Source: Zygnema cylindricum
Lineage: Eukaryota; Streptophyta; Zygnematophyceae; Zygnematales; Zygnemataceae
Reading direction: 5' to 3'
Assembly (NCBI GenBank): GCA_037447655.1
Contig: JBBHKE010001954.1
Coordinates: 329,941 to 393,940 of the forward strand
Length of the DNA stretch: 64,000 bases
Both the position numbers and the translations under genes were made by a program. Position 1 is the stretch's first letter, and each line of letters starts with the position of its first letter. Positions 23,298 through 33,800 of the stretch are shown here, piece after piece. The notes beneath the pieces are model-generated. The model was given only the letters and a program-made list of their open reading frames with translations. It ran no database searches and was not told where the DNA came from.

Positions 23298-24798
23298 TTT
23301 TGTTTTTGAAGATTTAGTTTCGTGCGTATGTGAAATTTGATGCGCACGCGACGTTTCGAGCGTATATATTTACGTTATATACTGTGGAGGTTCGAAAGGA
23401 TTTGTGGATTGGGGGAGTAAGTGTACGAGCAAAATTAGAGTTACGTGTGAGTGGCGCGAACAAACATTTGAAAATGTACGGCGGATCGCGAAGTGATCCG
23501 ATATGAAATATGAATTTAAGGTGACGAAAAAGTACAAATCACTAAGTGTCAAAATAACCAACGTAAATTACATAACTGTCATTAAATAAAACTAATCGTA
23601 AGCGTACACCTGAAAGTCAAGCAATCGTAAGCGTACACTTGTCTGCAAATACGACACATAAATTAAAGTGTCGATATCCTCATTAATCACGTAAAATATA
23701 ACTATTTTAATCAACACTAAATCATTAATTCAAATAAGACAAAACATTGATGCTTCAAATATTTACACCTACGCATCCAAAAATCCGCGTCATAAGTGAC
23801 AACTTGCTTAGTCACTTGTCGATAAGTCCACGTAGTGAACCGACATCGCATATGTACGGTCCACTAGATAATGTGTCATAAAAACAATGTGGTCCCTTAA
23901 AAATCGGCTGACGCCATCCGCCTTCCACATGTACCACGAATCACTTGTCAAACAATCCGTACCATACAAATCTTGTCCGTACCGAAATCACGTACTTCGT
24001 CATAAATGTCGCGTGTCAAATACGACGTTCCGTACCGGCGGCGTCACATTTAATAAATGCGGTCTGTCGCATTATGTTTCATATGGCCGGCGTACTTTTC
24101 AAATCCTTCGAATATTTCAAATCGAATCGCGAAGCGATCCGCCGTCCATTTCCATTTCGTATTCCGTATTTTTCGTATGCTTCTTCGCGTCACTTAATTT
24201 GTACTTTTTCGTCACCTTAAATTCATATTTCATATCGGATCGCTTCGCGATCCGCCATTTATCGCTCCGCTCCGATACCAAGTTTTATTTAATGACAGTT
24301 ATGTAATTTACGTTGGTTATTTTGACACTTAGTGATTTGTTAACAGCTCACAAGTGTATATATATAGGTTTGAGCTTCATTAGAATAATAATCAATGCTG
24401 GTTAGTAAAGTGGGGACCAAAGATGTAGACTTTTAGGGTTGCCGATTAGGTCATGCATTTGAGTAATATGTTTATTGATATACTTTTGTTGATTTAATGT
24501 TTATGTGAGATTATACTTTGATTATACTCTTTTGTTATTATTTATTTATGTTGTTTTATATATATTTGATATGCATTGTTTATGCATTTGTCCCAGGGTT
24601 TGTTTATGTCGATTATTCCATCAAACCTTAGATGTTGTCATAGGGTTTATTTATGTTGATTATTCCATAAAACCCTAAATGTTGTTGTATGTTAAATGGA
24701 GGATGCATTTCAAATGATTGTTCATTGGCCTAGCTTCGCTTAGCTTCTTGCATGATAGTTTGGGTTGCTTCTGCGGTCTATTTTAGACCAAAGAACAA
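23298..24798. mobile_element. Insert-X: 1.5-kb non-autonomous insertion
   Basis: Splits the RNase H region of Copia-5. CAGCTAA occurs on both sides (23291-23297 and 24799-24805), as expected for a target duplication. No coding region. It contains blocks of 50-60 bp present in both orientations (23481-23592 versus 24198-24255 and 24281-24340), three copies of a GGATCGC-TTC-GCGATCC hairpin, and on the minus strand TGGTATCGGAGC, which resembles a classical initiator-tRNA primer site (24271-24282). It may be a TRIM-like or foldback element; its class is unsure. Confidence 0.75.
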
Positions 24799-25343
24799 CA
24801 GCTAAGAGAGTCGTTAGATATTTGATAGGAACTAGGGATCTATGGTTGCATTTGGGTGGGGAGAATACTGACATCACTACTTGGAGTGATTCCAGTTATG
24901 GTGATGCTCCGATGAGGAGATGCACTTCTGGATATGTATTATATATGCGTGATGGGGCTTGCTGTTGGAGTAGCAAACAGCAAAAGGTTATTGCTCAGTC
25001 CACCATGGAGGCTGAGTATATGGCCTCTTGCTCTGCTGTAAAAGAATTGATGTGGGTCAAGTCTTTGCTTGGTGAGCTTGGTCATCTTAAGAGTGGTGTG
25101 CAGAAAATATTTTGTGATAATCAAGCAGCAATCGCTATTTCTGCCAATCCTAAACATCATTTTAAAGCTAAACACATGGACATTAGACTCAGCTTTGTTA
25201 GAGAGAAAGTAGAAAATAAAATAATCAGTTTAGAGTACCGACCAGATAGTGAGATGGTAGCAGATATGATGACCAAACCTGTGCCTTCCCCTAAGCTAAT
25301 TTTCAACAGGGAGAAGTGTGGTCTGAAATTAAAGATTGACTAG
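24799..25343 (+). pseudogene. Copia-5 RNase H remnant
   Basis: Continues the RT frame after Insert-X: TAKRVVRYLIGTRDLWLHLG, TTWSDSSYGDAPMRRCTSGY, QQKVIAQSTMEAEYMASCSA, FCDNQAAIAIS and MVADMMTKPVPSPKL. The catalytic D, E and D positions are present. The stop is TAG at 25341, followed at once by the polypurine tract. Confidence 0.92.
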
Positions 25344-25356
25344 AAAATAAGGGGAG
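25344..25356 (+). promoter_or_regulatory. Copia-5 polypurine tract
   Basis: AAAATAAGGGGAG immediately before the 3' LTR; primes plus-strand DNA synthesis in LTR elements. Confidence 0.85.
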
Positions 25357-26404
25357 TGTAGAAATTAATGGTTTTTAAGTATTTTCTAGGTCTGAATAGA
25401 AATAAAGAAGTCGAGGCAGTCTACCTCTAACTTCTCTCTCCAACTCTCAAACTTGTCGCAGTCATTGAGAAATTGGAGAGGAAGCTAGAGCCATGGCTAC
25501 CTAGGCTATCCTCAGGTTTACGGGAAATTTATATTAATCTAGGGATTAATTACTAAAAGATATGTGACGGCGACAAGATTTGATCCTGGTACCTGCCGGC
25601 CGTCAGAGAGTAGATAGCCGGTAGCCTTAGCCGTTAAGTCTAGAAGTACTGTTACGTCGTATATAGTACGATAATTATTTAAACATGTACACGTAGGATA
25701 AATCATTTAACTATAACTGTTAATCGGATACATAGATATGGTAGTGTAAAAGTACGAATTGCGGTACGGATAAGACATCAATACCGCGCATTGATTTCGT
25801 AAGCGAAACAAATACCGCGCATGTATTTATTACGGCTACGATCAAATGCGAGTTTAATCGGACGGCCGGAATTAGCGCCGAGATCGCTGAAGGAGAATTC
25901 AGCGGTTTGTGGGCATCGCCACATCGGATGACACGTGGCGATGTAACATTGGAGCGCGGCATCTCCGAGGATTAAATGAGCGAATCCGGATATTCCACGT
26001 GTGGACATTTAGGCCATGTCGTACAATGTCCGTTCATAAAGTACACCGGCAGCTGTACTTTTGCGTACGGAACTGTAATCTGATTGGTTCCGTACATCAG
26101 TAGATAGAGTCTTAAGAGAGATAGGACTTCGAAAAATTAGAAGATAGGACCCTCTCTCCCAGAGAGCTTCTGTACAAAAGGTCAACTTTGACCCTCTATA
26201 ACTTACTGCTCAGGGGAGCAAATTCAGAGATTCTTTTTGCTATCGACTCAGGGGAGTCTTGCCTTCACAAGGGTGAAGGTGGTCAGAGTTTTTGTCTGCC
26301 AGGGTGACAGTTATTTTTTTCTTAAACACAAAGGGGTCAGGATTATCCTAGAGGCTTCTTCGAAGCTGTCCACTCTGAGGACTTATGGAGGTCTCAGAGT
26401 TTCA
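25357..26404 (+). repeat. Copia-5 3' LTR
   Basis: 1048 bp, closely similar to the 5' LTR, ending GAGTTTCA before the AAACC duplication. Confidence 0.95.
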
Positions 26405-26582
26405 AAACCCTGGAGGTATCCCAAGACTAAATGGACGCCTCACCCGTCCACTCACTATTCCCCAAAACCATTTCTCACATAAAGCTCCTACCATCATAAT
26501 TTCCTAGTATATGAAGCTTGCACCATTGAATATGGGCACCCTAGATGGTGGGCCCATAACCCACAACTTTGAGACCTCCATA
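26405..26582 (-). pseudogene. Copia-6 gag start
   Basis: ATG at 26582 within the LTR, followed by the PBS-encoded VMGPPSRVPIFNG and the Gag start GALCEKWFWGIVSGRV. It is interrupted by a stop near FIY and then by Copia-5. The remainder of gag lies at 17850-19047. Confidence 0.85.
26548..26562 (-). promoter_or_regulatory. Copia-6 primer-binding site
   Basis: On the minus strand GGTTATGGGCCCACC, an exact family PBS. Confidence 0.8.
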
Positions 26583-27625
26583 GGACGTTAGTGTAAGCAG
26601 CTCACACGAAGCCTCTAGGATAACCCTGACCCCTTTGTCTTTCAGCACGAATAACTTTCACTCTGGCAAACAAAAACTTTGACCACATTCACCTCTGTGA
26701 AGGGAAGACTCTCGTGAGTCGATAGCAAAAATAATCTCTCAATTTGCTCCCCAGAGCATTAAGTTATGGAGGGTCAAAGTTGACCTTTTGTAAGAAGCTC
26801 TCTTGGAGAGAGGGTCCTATCTACCAATTTTTTCTAAGTCCTATCTCTCTCTAAAACTCTATCTACTGGTGTACAGCACCAATCATATTACACTCCTGTA
26901 CACAAAAGTACAACTGCTGGTTTACTTTATGTACGGATATTGTACGACATGGCATAAATGTCAACACATGTCATATTCGGATTCCGTCCCATAATTCCCG
27001 TAGATGCCGTGATCTAATGTAATTGTGCCACGTGTCATCCGATGTGGCGATGACCACAAACCGCGGAGAATCTCTATCGCGATCTCGACTTTCTTTTCGT
27101 TCGTTCGATTGAATGCATATTTGAATCATAGCCATCATAAATGCTTATGCGGTATTTGTTCGTAATAAAAACAAAATGAGCGATACTCGTTTCTTGTCCA
27201 TACCGAAATCCGTACATTTACATAACTGGATCTATGTATCTGTGATTGTCCGCTGTTAAATGAATTTTCCTACGTGGCAACATTTAAATAAATATCAAAC
27301 CCTCTAGTATGTATCTTAATGTCTAGACTTAACGGATAAGTCTACCGGCTACCAATATTCTGACGGTTGGCACGTACCAGGATCAAATCCTGGTTCCGAC
27401 ATACTGTTTTTAGCAAATAAACCTACCTACCCGTAAATCAACTAATCTGTTTCTCGTAAACCTCTGGATAGCCTATGTAGCCATGGCTCTAGTTTCCTCT
27501 CCAACTTCCCAGTGACTGCAACAAGTGTGGGATTTGGAGAGAGAAGTTAGAGGCAGACTGCCTCGGCTTCTTTCTGTTTTCCAATTTAGACCTAGAAAAT
27601 AATAAAAGAACCATCGATTTCTACA
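26563..27625 (-). repeat. Copia-6 5' LTR
   Basis: On the minus strand it begins TGTAGAAATCGATGG and ends GTTGTG (expected ..CA altered by mutation). 1063 bp, diverged member of the Copia-5 LTR group. Confidence 0.85.
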
Positions 27626-28191
27626 CGTTGCAACGCGTTCTTTCGGGTCAGTTTGAGTGCTCGCACCTCGGACGTGACTTTAGCCCGTGAGATGATGTCT
27701 TGGAGGCGGACATCCCATGGGTGATATTTTTGAAGCAACCCGAGGACGTCTACCTATTATCGATAGTGGTCTTGGACCACCTCCACAAACGCCAAGACGT
27801 GAGGGTTTAACTAGACGAAACCCTTAGGATTATTCCCCAAGTCCTTTCTACGCATAAAATTCCACGCGGGGTGAAAAGTTACGTCGCTAGGAATGTTGAG
27901 TGGTTCCCTGGGTTTCCCCGTAGGCCACTTTGTTGGCCACTCTGAAGGGCTCTAGTAAAACCGTTTCGCAAAGCTGAAGGTGAGGTCGGGGTTTTAGGAG
28001 TGTAGGGGTAGAGGAAATAGATAGTCAAGAATTTCTTCTTCCCTTTCACTCTCTTCCTCCCTTTCCCCATCTTCGCGTTGGAGGACAAATACGTCATCCT
28101 CCCTAGGATACTGCTCCTCCGTTTTCTTTTCGGAGCTCTCCGAAGACTGCTCATTGGCGATACTTTCCTTGCTAGGGTGTCTTATCACCTC
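27626..28191 (-). pseudogene. Unrecognised coding remnant between Copia-6 and Copia-3
   Basis: On the minus strand it reads as protein-like sequence: an acidic stretch (EQSSESSEKKTEEQYPRED, then EREEESEREEEILDYLF), then after shifts and stops HPAWNFMRRKDLGNNPKGF, NPHVLAFVEVVQDHYR and YHPWDVRLQDIISRAKVTSE. It is cut by Copia-6 at one side and Copia-3 at the other. I do not recognise the family. It may be part of the same disrupted unit as the acidic frame at 40920-41240. Confidence 0.45.
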
Positions 28192-29181
28192 CGTTGAAAT
28201 AAAAGGTAATATCTAGGTTAATTAAAAAATTTAAATAAAAGAAGGAAAAAGCAGAGGCAACCTGCTTCTAGCTTCTCTCTCTAGCCCCCGTACTTGTCAT
28301 CGTCATTAAAGGCTGGAGAGGATGCTAGAGCCATGGCTGCCTATGCTTGTAGAGTCAGAAGGCAGATCCTTGGTAAACTTACCAAAAGGATTGACGAACC
28401 CAGGATTTGATCCTGGTACCTACCATCCGTCAAAGTAGCCGTTAGTCTTACCCTGTAGTCTAAGACCAGTGCTGAAGTATATAGGGTACGATAGCTACTT
28501 AAAGATGACGAAAAAGAGGAGTTCGATTTACTGACAAACGGACCACAATCACACAAACACAGTTAAAAATAGAATTACACCGGAAATGTACTACTTGTAT
28601 TTTTAACGGCTATAAATTAAGGCCAACATTAATCTAACGATAGAGAAAGAAGCCGGCATCGCGAAATGGTCGATTTGGCGGTTTTCGGTCACAACCACAA
28701 CGGGCGACACGTGGCAACATGACATTGGATGACGGCATCTCCGGGACATATTATGGCGAACTCGGAAATCGCAGGCGTCGTCTTTCTGGCCATATCGTAC
28801 AATGGCTATACACAAAGTACTTCGGACCAAGTACCTTTCTGTACTGTACACTCAATTGATTGGTCCCGTACATCAGTAGGAGAGGGTTTAGAGAGGGGAT
28901 TAGGACTTAGAAAATTAGAGGTAGCCGCCTCTCTCTCACAGAGCTTTTGTATAAAAGGGTTATCTTTGACCATTGATAATAAACTGCTCAGGGGAGCAAA
29001 TTCAAGGATTCTTTTTGTGGCAGACTCAGGGGAGTCAGCCCTTCGAAGGGGTGCAGTCTGGTCAGTCTGTATTCTGTCAAGGTGTCAGTAATATTCAGAC
29101 AAAGCTTAAAGAACTAAGGTTATCTTAGAGGCTTCTAGCAAGCTGCCTACTCTGAGTACCTATGGAGGTTTCAGAGTTGCA
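28192..29181 (+). repeat. Copia-3 5' LTR
   Basis: 990 bp ending GAGTTGCA. TATA box at 28950, hairpins TGCTCAGGGGAGCA at 28985 and GACTCAGGGGAGTC at 29023, gag ATG at 29162. Confidence 0.92.
28950..28957 (+). promoter_or_regulatory. Copia-3 LTR TATA box
   Basis: TATAAAAG follows the CTCTCTC..GAGAG-type inverted repeat shared by all LTRs of this family. Confidence 0.65.
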
Positions 29182-29856
29182 AGTTATGGGCCCACCCTCG
29201 AGGGTGCCCATATTAAATGGGACTGGGTTCATCTACTGGGAGAGTATGATGATGGGAGCCCTATTTGAGAAAAGTTTTTGGGGAATAGTGAGTGGGCGAG
29301 TGAAGCGCCCATCCGATCCTGCTATTTGCCCAGGGTTTGGAGGAAGCAGATTTGGTAGGAAACCAGATCCACCGTCATCAGAGGAATCCAAAGACGGAGA
29401 AAGCATCGTGATGGAAAAAGGGAAAGAAAAAGAGAAATCCACACCTATAGCAACCGGATCTGCTTTCATGTCTCCTATTCCGAGGAATGAGGAGAATGAC
29501 ATCGATACTTGGGACTACAACAACATGGCAGCCAAGCATTTTATCCTCTGTCATCTCACACAAGGATTCGCAGGTCCTCATTTGCAGGTGGAAAGGGCAT
29601 CCGACCTGTGGGATGCGCTTATAGAGATGTACCGTAGCGGTACTATTCAGGAACAGAAGCTAGCAGACCAAAGAATCAATGGATACTTTCACAAAGGAGA
29701 GAAGATGCTCGATTTCTGCAATGAGCTTGCTATACTTTTCATGGAGTTAGAGTGTGCCGGAAAAGTAGAAACCGAGAAGGCAAATGTACATTCTTTACTC
29801 ATGAAACTACCCGATGAGTATGAGAACATTGCAAACCGGGTACAGGATCTATCGGA
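29162..29856 (+). pseudogene. Copia-3 gag, 5' part
   Basis: Open from the LTR-borne ATG (MEVSELQVMGPPSRVP) through FIYWESMMMGALFEKSFWGI, the Gag core MAAKHFILCHLTQGFAGPHL and LMKLPDEYENIANRVQDL, then interrupted by Copia-1. No stop occurs before the insertion, so gag may have been open when Copia-1 landed, although pol was already shifted. Confidence 0.93.
29182..29196 (+). promoter_or_regulatory. Copia-3 primer-binding site
   Basis: AGTTATGGGCCCACC directly after the LTR; one mismatch from the family sequence. Encodes part of QVMGPPS. Confidence 0.75.
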
Positions 29857-30077
29857 TGTTGAAATAAGTAGTTTTTTTTGTATTTTCTAGTTTAAAATAA
29901 ATTAGCGGAAACATATATAAGAAATGATGGCAGCCTGCCTCCATCTCTTCTCTCTCTCCCCCATACTTGTTGTAGTCACTGAAAGAGAGAGAGAGCGATG
30001 GAGCCATGGCTGCCTGAGCTCCATAGGAAGGACTAAAGAGTGACTTAAGTCACTCTCAACAAAAGGTTGAGTCCGAC

Positions 30078-30140
30078 AGGACTCGAACCCCCGACCGGTA
30101 GAGCGCGGCGTAGCCGTTAGCTCTAACCTGTCTGTCGTAG
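30078..30140 (-). other. tRNA-like segment in Copia-1 LTR
   Basis: Minus strand carries GGTTAGAGC (D-arm-like) and GGTCGGGGGTTCGAGTCC (T-arm-like with perfect B-box, 30078-30088). It is antisense to the element and repeated in the 3' LTR and LTR-H. Confidence 0.55.
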
Positions 30141-30438
30141 AAGTCCGTTAGATAATATAGGGTTTCATTCATATATAAACTGTTGTATAATACCGAAATG
30201 ATCTAACTAGAATATGAAACGAAACGAACATAGAACTTGTTAAGATTTAGTGCGAAACGTCATTTCGCACGAAACAAATGAAACAGACACTTTTAACGGT
30301 CGACATTTAATGTCGGATTTAATCCGACGGCGCACGTCGTCGCCGAGATCGCGGAATGGTCACTTTGGATTTTATGGACGTGGCATGACGTGGCGCCGCG
30401 TGGAAGGATGACATTCGGTCGCGGGAATTCCGGAGGAA

Positions 30439-30559
30439 GTACGGACAAGTGGAAAAATGACACGCGTCCACTCAAGAGCCTTGTCGTACACCGGTCGTAC
30501 AGAAAGTACATCGGCCATAGTACCTTTCTGTACTTTACAGTAATACGATTGGTTCGTAC
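30439..30559 (+). promoter_or_regulatory. GTAC cluster in Copia-1 U3
   Basis: Seven GTAC tetramers, two pairs arranged as an inverted repeat: GTACAGAAAGTAC at 30497 and GTACCTTTCTGTAC at 30520. GTAC is the core bound by plant and green-algal SBP-box factors. Similar clusters occur in every LTR of this window. Confidence 0.5.
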
Positions 30560-30640
30560 TTTAGTAGATAGGGGTTGTGAGAGGGATTTAGGACTTAGGA
30601 AATATTTGGTAGACAGACACCTCTCTCTAAGAGAGCTTTG

Positions 30641-30648
30641 TATAAATT
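30641..30648 (+). promoter_or_regulatory. Copia-1 LTR TATA box
   Basis: TATAAATT after CTCTCTCTAAGAGAGCTTTG, equivalent to TATAAAAG in the Copia-3 LTR. The transcript start should be some 30 bp downstream. Confidence 0.65.
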
Positions 30649-30841
30649 GGCATTTTTGCCGGCTCATAACTTATCGCCTGGTTGGCCGTTTTCAGTGATT
30701 CTTTTTGCTACGAACTCAGGGGAGTCCAGACTACACAGGGGTGCAGTCAAATTCTCAGTTTGCCTTCTTGGGCAGAAGTGGTCGTGGCTTAAAGTGGGTT
30801 AGTTAAATACTATCTAGAGGCTTCCTGTATTCTGTAGTCCA

Positions 30842-33800
30842 ATGGAGGACACAGAATTGCAGGTTATGGGCCCACCCTCTAGGGTGCCCACCTTCAATGG
30901 ATCTGGGTTCATCTATTGGGAAGCCATGATGATGGGAGCTTTGTGTGAAAAACGATACTGGGGTATCGTCAGTGGACAAGTGAAACGTCCACCTTCGGGA
31001 ACTCCACCAGGATTTGGGGGAGTAAGGTTTTCTGCAACAACGGCTGCCTCAGCGGAGGAGGCAGATGATGGGGACAGCAGTGTGTCCGAAAAGGAGAAAG
31101 GGAAGGAGATACCCCTCACTCCTATTGCCACAGTATCGGGAACGGCGACCGTGAAGACCGTGGAGAACGATACTCAAATGTGGGAGGATGTAAACATGGC
31201 TGCCAAGAACTTCATTTTGAGGCACCTCACTCAAGGTTTGGCCACTCCTCATCTTCACATTTACAAGGCAGAGGAATTGTGGGAGATTTTGGTGGAGATT
31301 TATAGAGCTGGAACTATTCAGGAGCTCCAGTTGGCTGAGCAAAAGCTATTGAGTTACACTTACAAAGGAGGAAAGATGTTAGATTACTGTAATGATCTTT
31401 CTTGTTTGTATATGGAAATGGAAAGTGCCGGGTGGACAGGTACAATGAAAATGAAAGTTAACACCCTTATCATGAAATTACCAGATGAGTTCGAAAACAT
31501 AGTATACCGAGTACAGGGAATGCCTGATAGTTCATGGAAATGGAACACAGTAGTCAGGATGATACTTGTGCAGGAAAACACAATAGAGATTAGGAGAGGA
31601 GGAAAGAGCATTCAAGCTCTAGCAGCAGGAGGGGACCGATGGGGGAAGGATCCGAAGAAACCTTATAGAGGGGAAAGAGATAATTCTGGGGGACAGAGGC
31701 CCCCAAAGGGTCTTTGTCATTATTGCAAAAAGTCGGGACACTTTATTGCAGATTGTGTCAAGTTGTCAGAGCTGAGGCTCCAAGAAAACCGTGTAGGGGG
31801 TTCTTCCGGAGGGAAGAAAAAGGCACTTGTGGTTACAAAAGTGTCAGGAGAAATCGAGGATGAGTCATCTGAGGAGGATGGGGAGCTTCTTCTTGACGAG
31901 AGTCTGGAGGAGAAGGAGATCCCTCGAAGGCAGAAGTGTGCCCTTGAAGCAATTCGGGAAGCTCCACAGGAAGGATGGATCATTGACTCAGGTGCATCCA
32001 TGCATATGTGCCGTGATAAAGAACTCTTCACTAAGCTACGAAAGATTCCTACTGTAGAGATAGAGTATGGGGATGGGAGAGTGGTTACTACAGATCTAGT
32101 GGGATCAGTAGATCTGAAAGTCTTAGTGGAGGGTAAGACCTCTATACTTACATTCTCAGATGTACTTTACATTCCTCAGCTGAGTAAAAATCTTGTCTCT
32201 ACGTCTGTGTTAGATGACAAAGAGTTTGATACCTTCACCAGAAAGGGAGTCTTTACAGCTAAGTATGGGAATGAAGTTTACTTCACAGCAGATAATGGTA
32301 GCCAAGGAATGTTTAGGCTTAACTTGAGTAATGAAAAGAAGAATGCTTACTATGTTGGTGTTCCTAAGGTGATGATTTGGCATAAGCGTTTGGGGCATGT
32401 GCATTTTGATAAGTTAAGGGAAATGAAAAAGCTTGGGGTAGTAGATGGCATTCAGTTTGGGGATAATGAAATAATGGATGATTGTAGTGGTTGGGCTCAA
32501 GGTAAGGCTCACAGACTTCCCTTTCCCAAAGCCGCCACATATAGAGGTGAGAAAGTGTTAGATTTGGTCCACACAGATATTTGGGGACGTGCAAAAGTAC
32601 CTTCGGTTGGAGGAAAGAGGTTTATGATGACAATAACTGATGATTGGTCTAGATACTCTAGAGTCTACTTTCTGAAAAATAAGTCTGAAGCATCCACTTA
32701 CTTCAAAGAATATAAAGCTTGGAGTGAGAAGTTGCATGAAACCCCTATTAAGAGGATAAGGAGTGATAATGGGGGGGAATATACCTCTAATCAGTTTGAG
32801 GAATATCTGAGAGATGAGGGAGTGCAACACCAGAAAACTGTACAATATAACCCGGAACAAAATGGGGTAGCTGAGAGGTTGAATAGAACACTAGGAGATA
32901 GTGCATTCAGTATGTTGGCAGACAAGAAAATAGGAAAGAGATTTTGGGCAGAGGCAATGAACTGTGCCAACTATATTAAGAATAGAGTCCTCACCTCAGC
33001 AGTAAAGGGAGTCACACCTTATGAGAGATGGGTTGGAAGGAAACCAGATATCTCACACCTTAAAGTATTTGGTAGCCAAGTTTACAGTCTTGACACGGAT
33101 AGGAAAAACTGGAAACTAGATGCTAAGGGAAAACCTGGATACTTTGTGGGATATGATGAGGATGTTAAGGGATATAGAGTATATGACTTGGCAAAGAAAG
33201 ATATCATTCTGGTCAAACACTTAGTTGTCATGGATGAAGGGAAGTCATTTGACCCCTTCAAATATACAAAGAAGATTAGGATCAGATTTGAGTCCGAAAG
33301 TGAGGAGAACTCGGTCGTTCCCGAAAGGGATATAGGTGACACCGTGATTACAGATTCAGGGGAGATCCAAGATACAGGAGACTCACCAGAAACCTCACAT
33401 ACTCCTATGGACTTCGAGGAGATAGAAGAAGCGGGACAAGAACCGGTTTCCATGGACAGGGGAGCCGATGAAACAGTGAGAAGAAATCCAAGACTTCCAT
33501 CCATTCTTGCTTCAGAGTTTGAGGGAGGAAGAAGGAGCAGCAAAAGATTACAGGAAAAACAAGTCGCTCATAAGGTAACTAAGCTATCTCACCCTGATGA
33601 GCCTCAGTCTTACTCGGAGGCAGTGAATAGTCCAGAGAAAGAAAGATGGATTAGAGCTATAAATGATGAGATGGCTTCTATCATGGAAGCAAATACCTGG
33701 GAATTAGCAGATTGTCCTCCAGACAGAAAACCTATTGGGTGTAAATGGGTATTTAAACTAAAACTGAACCCAGATAATACCATTGAAAGATATAAGGCTC

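Larger units (their letters stand above)
19053..26404 (+). mobile_element. Copia-5: degenerate copia element
   Basis: Both LTRs (19053-20101 and 25357-26404) start TGTAGAAATTAATGG and end GAGTTTCA. The element is flanked by AAACC duplications at 19048-19052 and 26405-26409. It lies in the gag of Copia-6 in opposite orientation. The internal region has lost the integrase core and carries a 1.5-kb insertion in RNase H. Confidence 0.95.
17850..27625 (-). mobile_element. Copia-6: degenerate copia element split by Copia-5
   Basis: Minus-strand Ty1/copia element. Its 5' LTR is 26563-27625, then PBS, gag start, the Copia-5 insertion (19053-26404, target duplication AAACC), then the rest of gag and protease to 17850, where LTR-G cuts it. 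Integrase, RT, RNase H and the 3' LTR are absent. Confidence 0.85.
29857..30861 (+). repeat. Copia-1 5' LTR
   Basis: Begins TGTTGAAATAAGTAG and ends GAATTGCA. In order it contains an antisense tRNA-like segment (about 30078-30140), ACGTGGC motifs, seven GTAC motifs (30439-30559), TATA box at 30641, and hairpins at 30714-30725, 30729-30748 and 30761-30774. The gag ATG is at 30842. Confidence 0.96.

Noticed and set aside
28187-28191. Target duplication for Copia-3
   Set aside because: The bases before the left LTR (ACCTC) do not match those after the right LTR (CATAT), so no duplication is claimed.
30293-30698. Frames over 100 codons within copia LTRs (also 35637-36042, 51537-51878, 56924-57265, 40402-40696, 42859-43239)
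   Set aside because: They lie in non-coding LTR sequence, recur only because the LTRs are repeated, and show no domain.
33082-33543. Minus-strand frames across Copia-1 and Copia-2 gag-pol
   Set aside because: Antisense shadows of the intact polyprotein frame.
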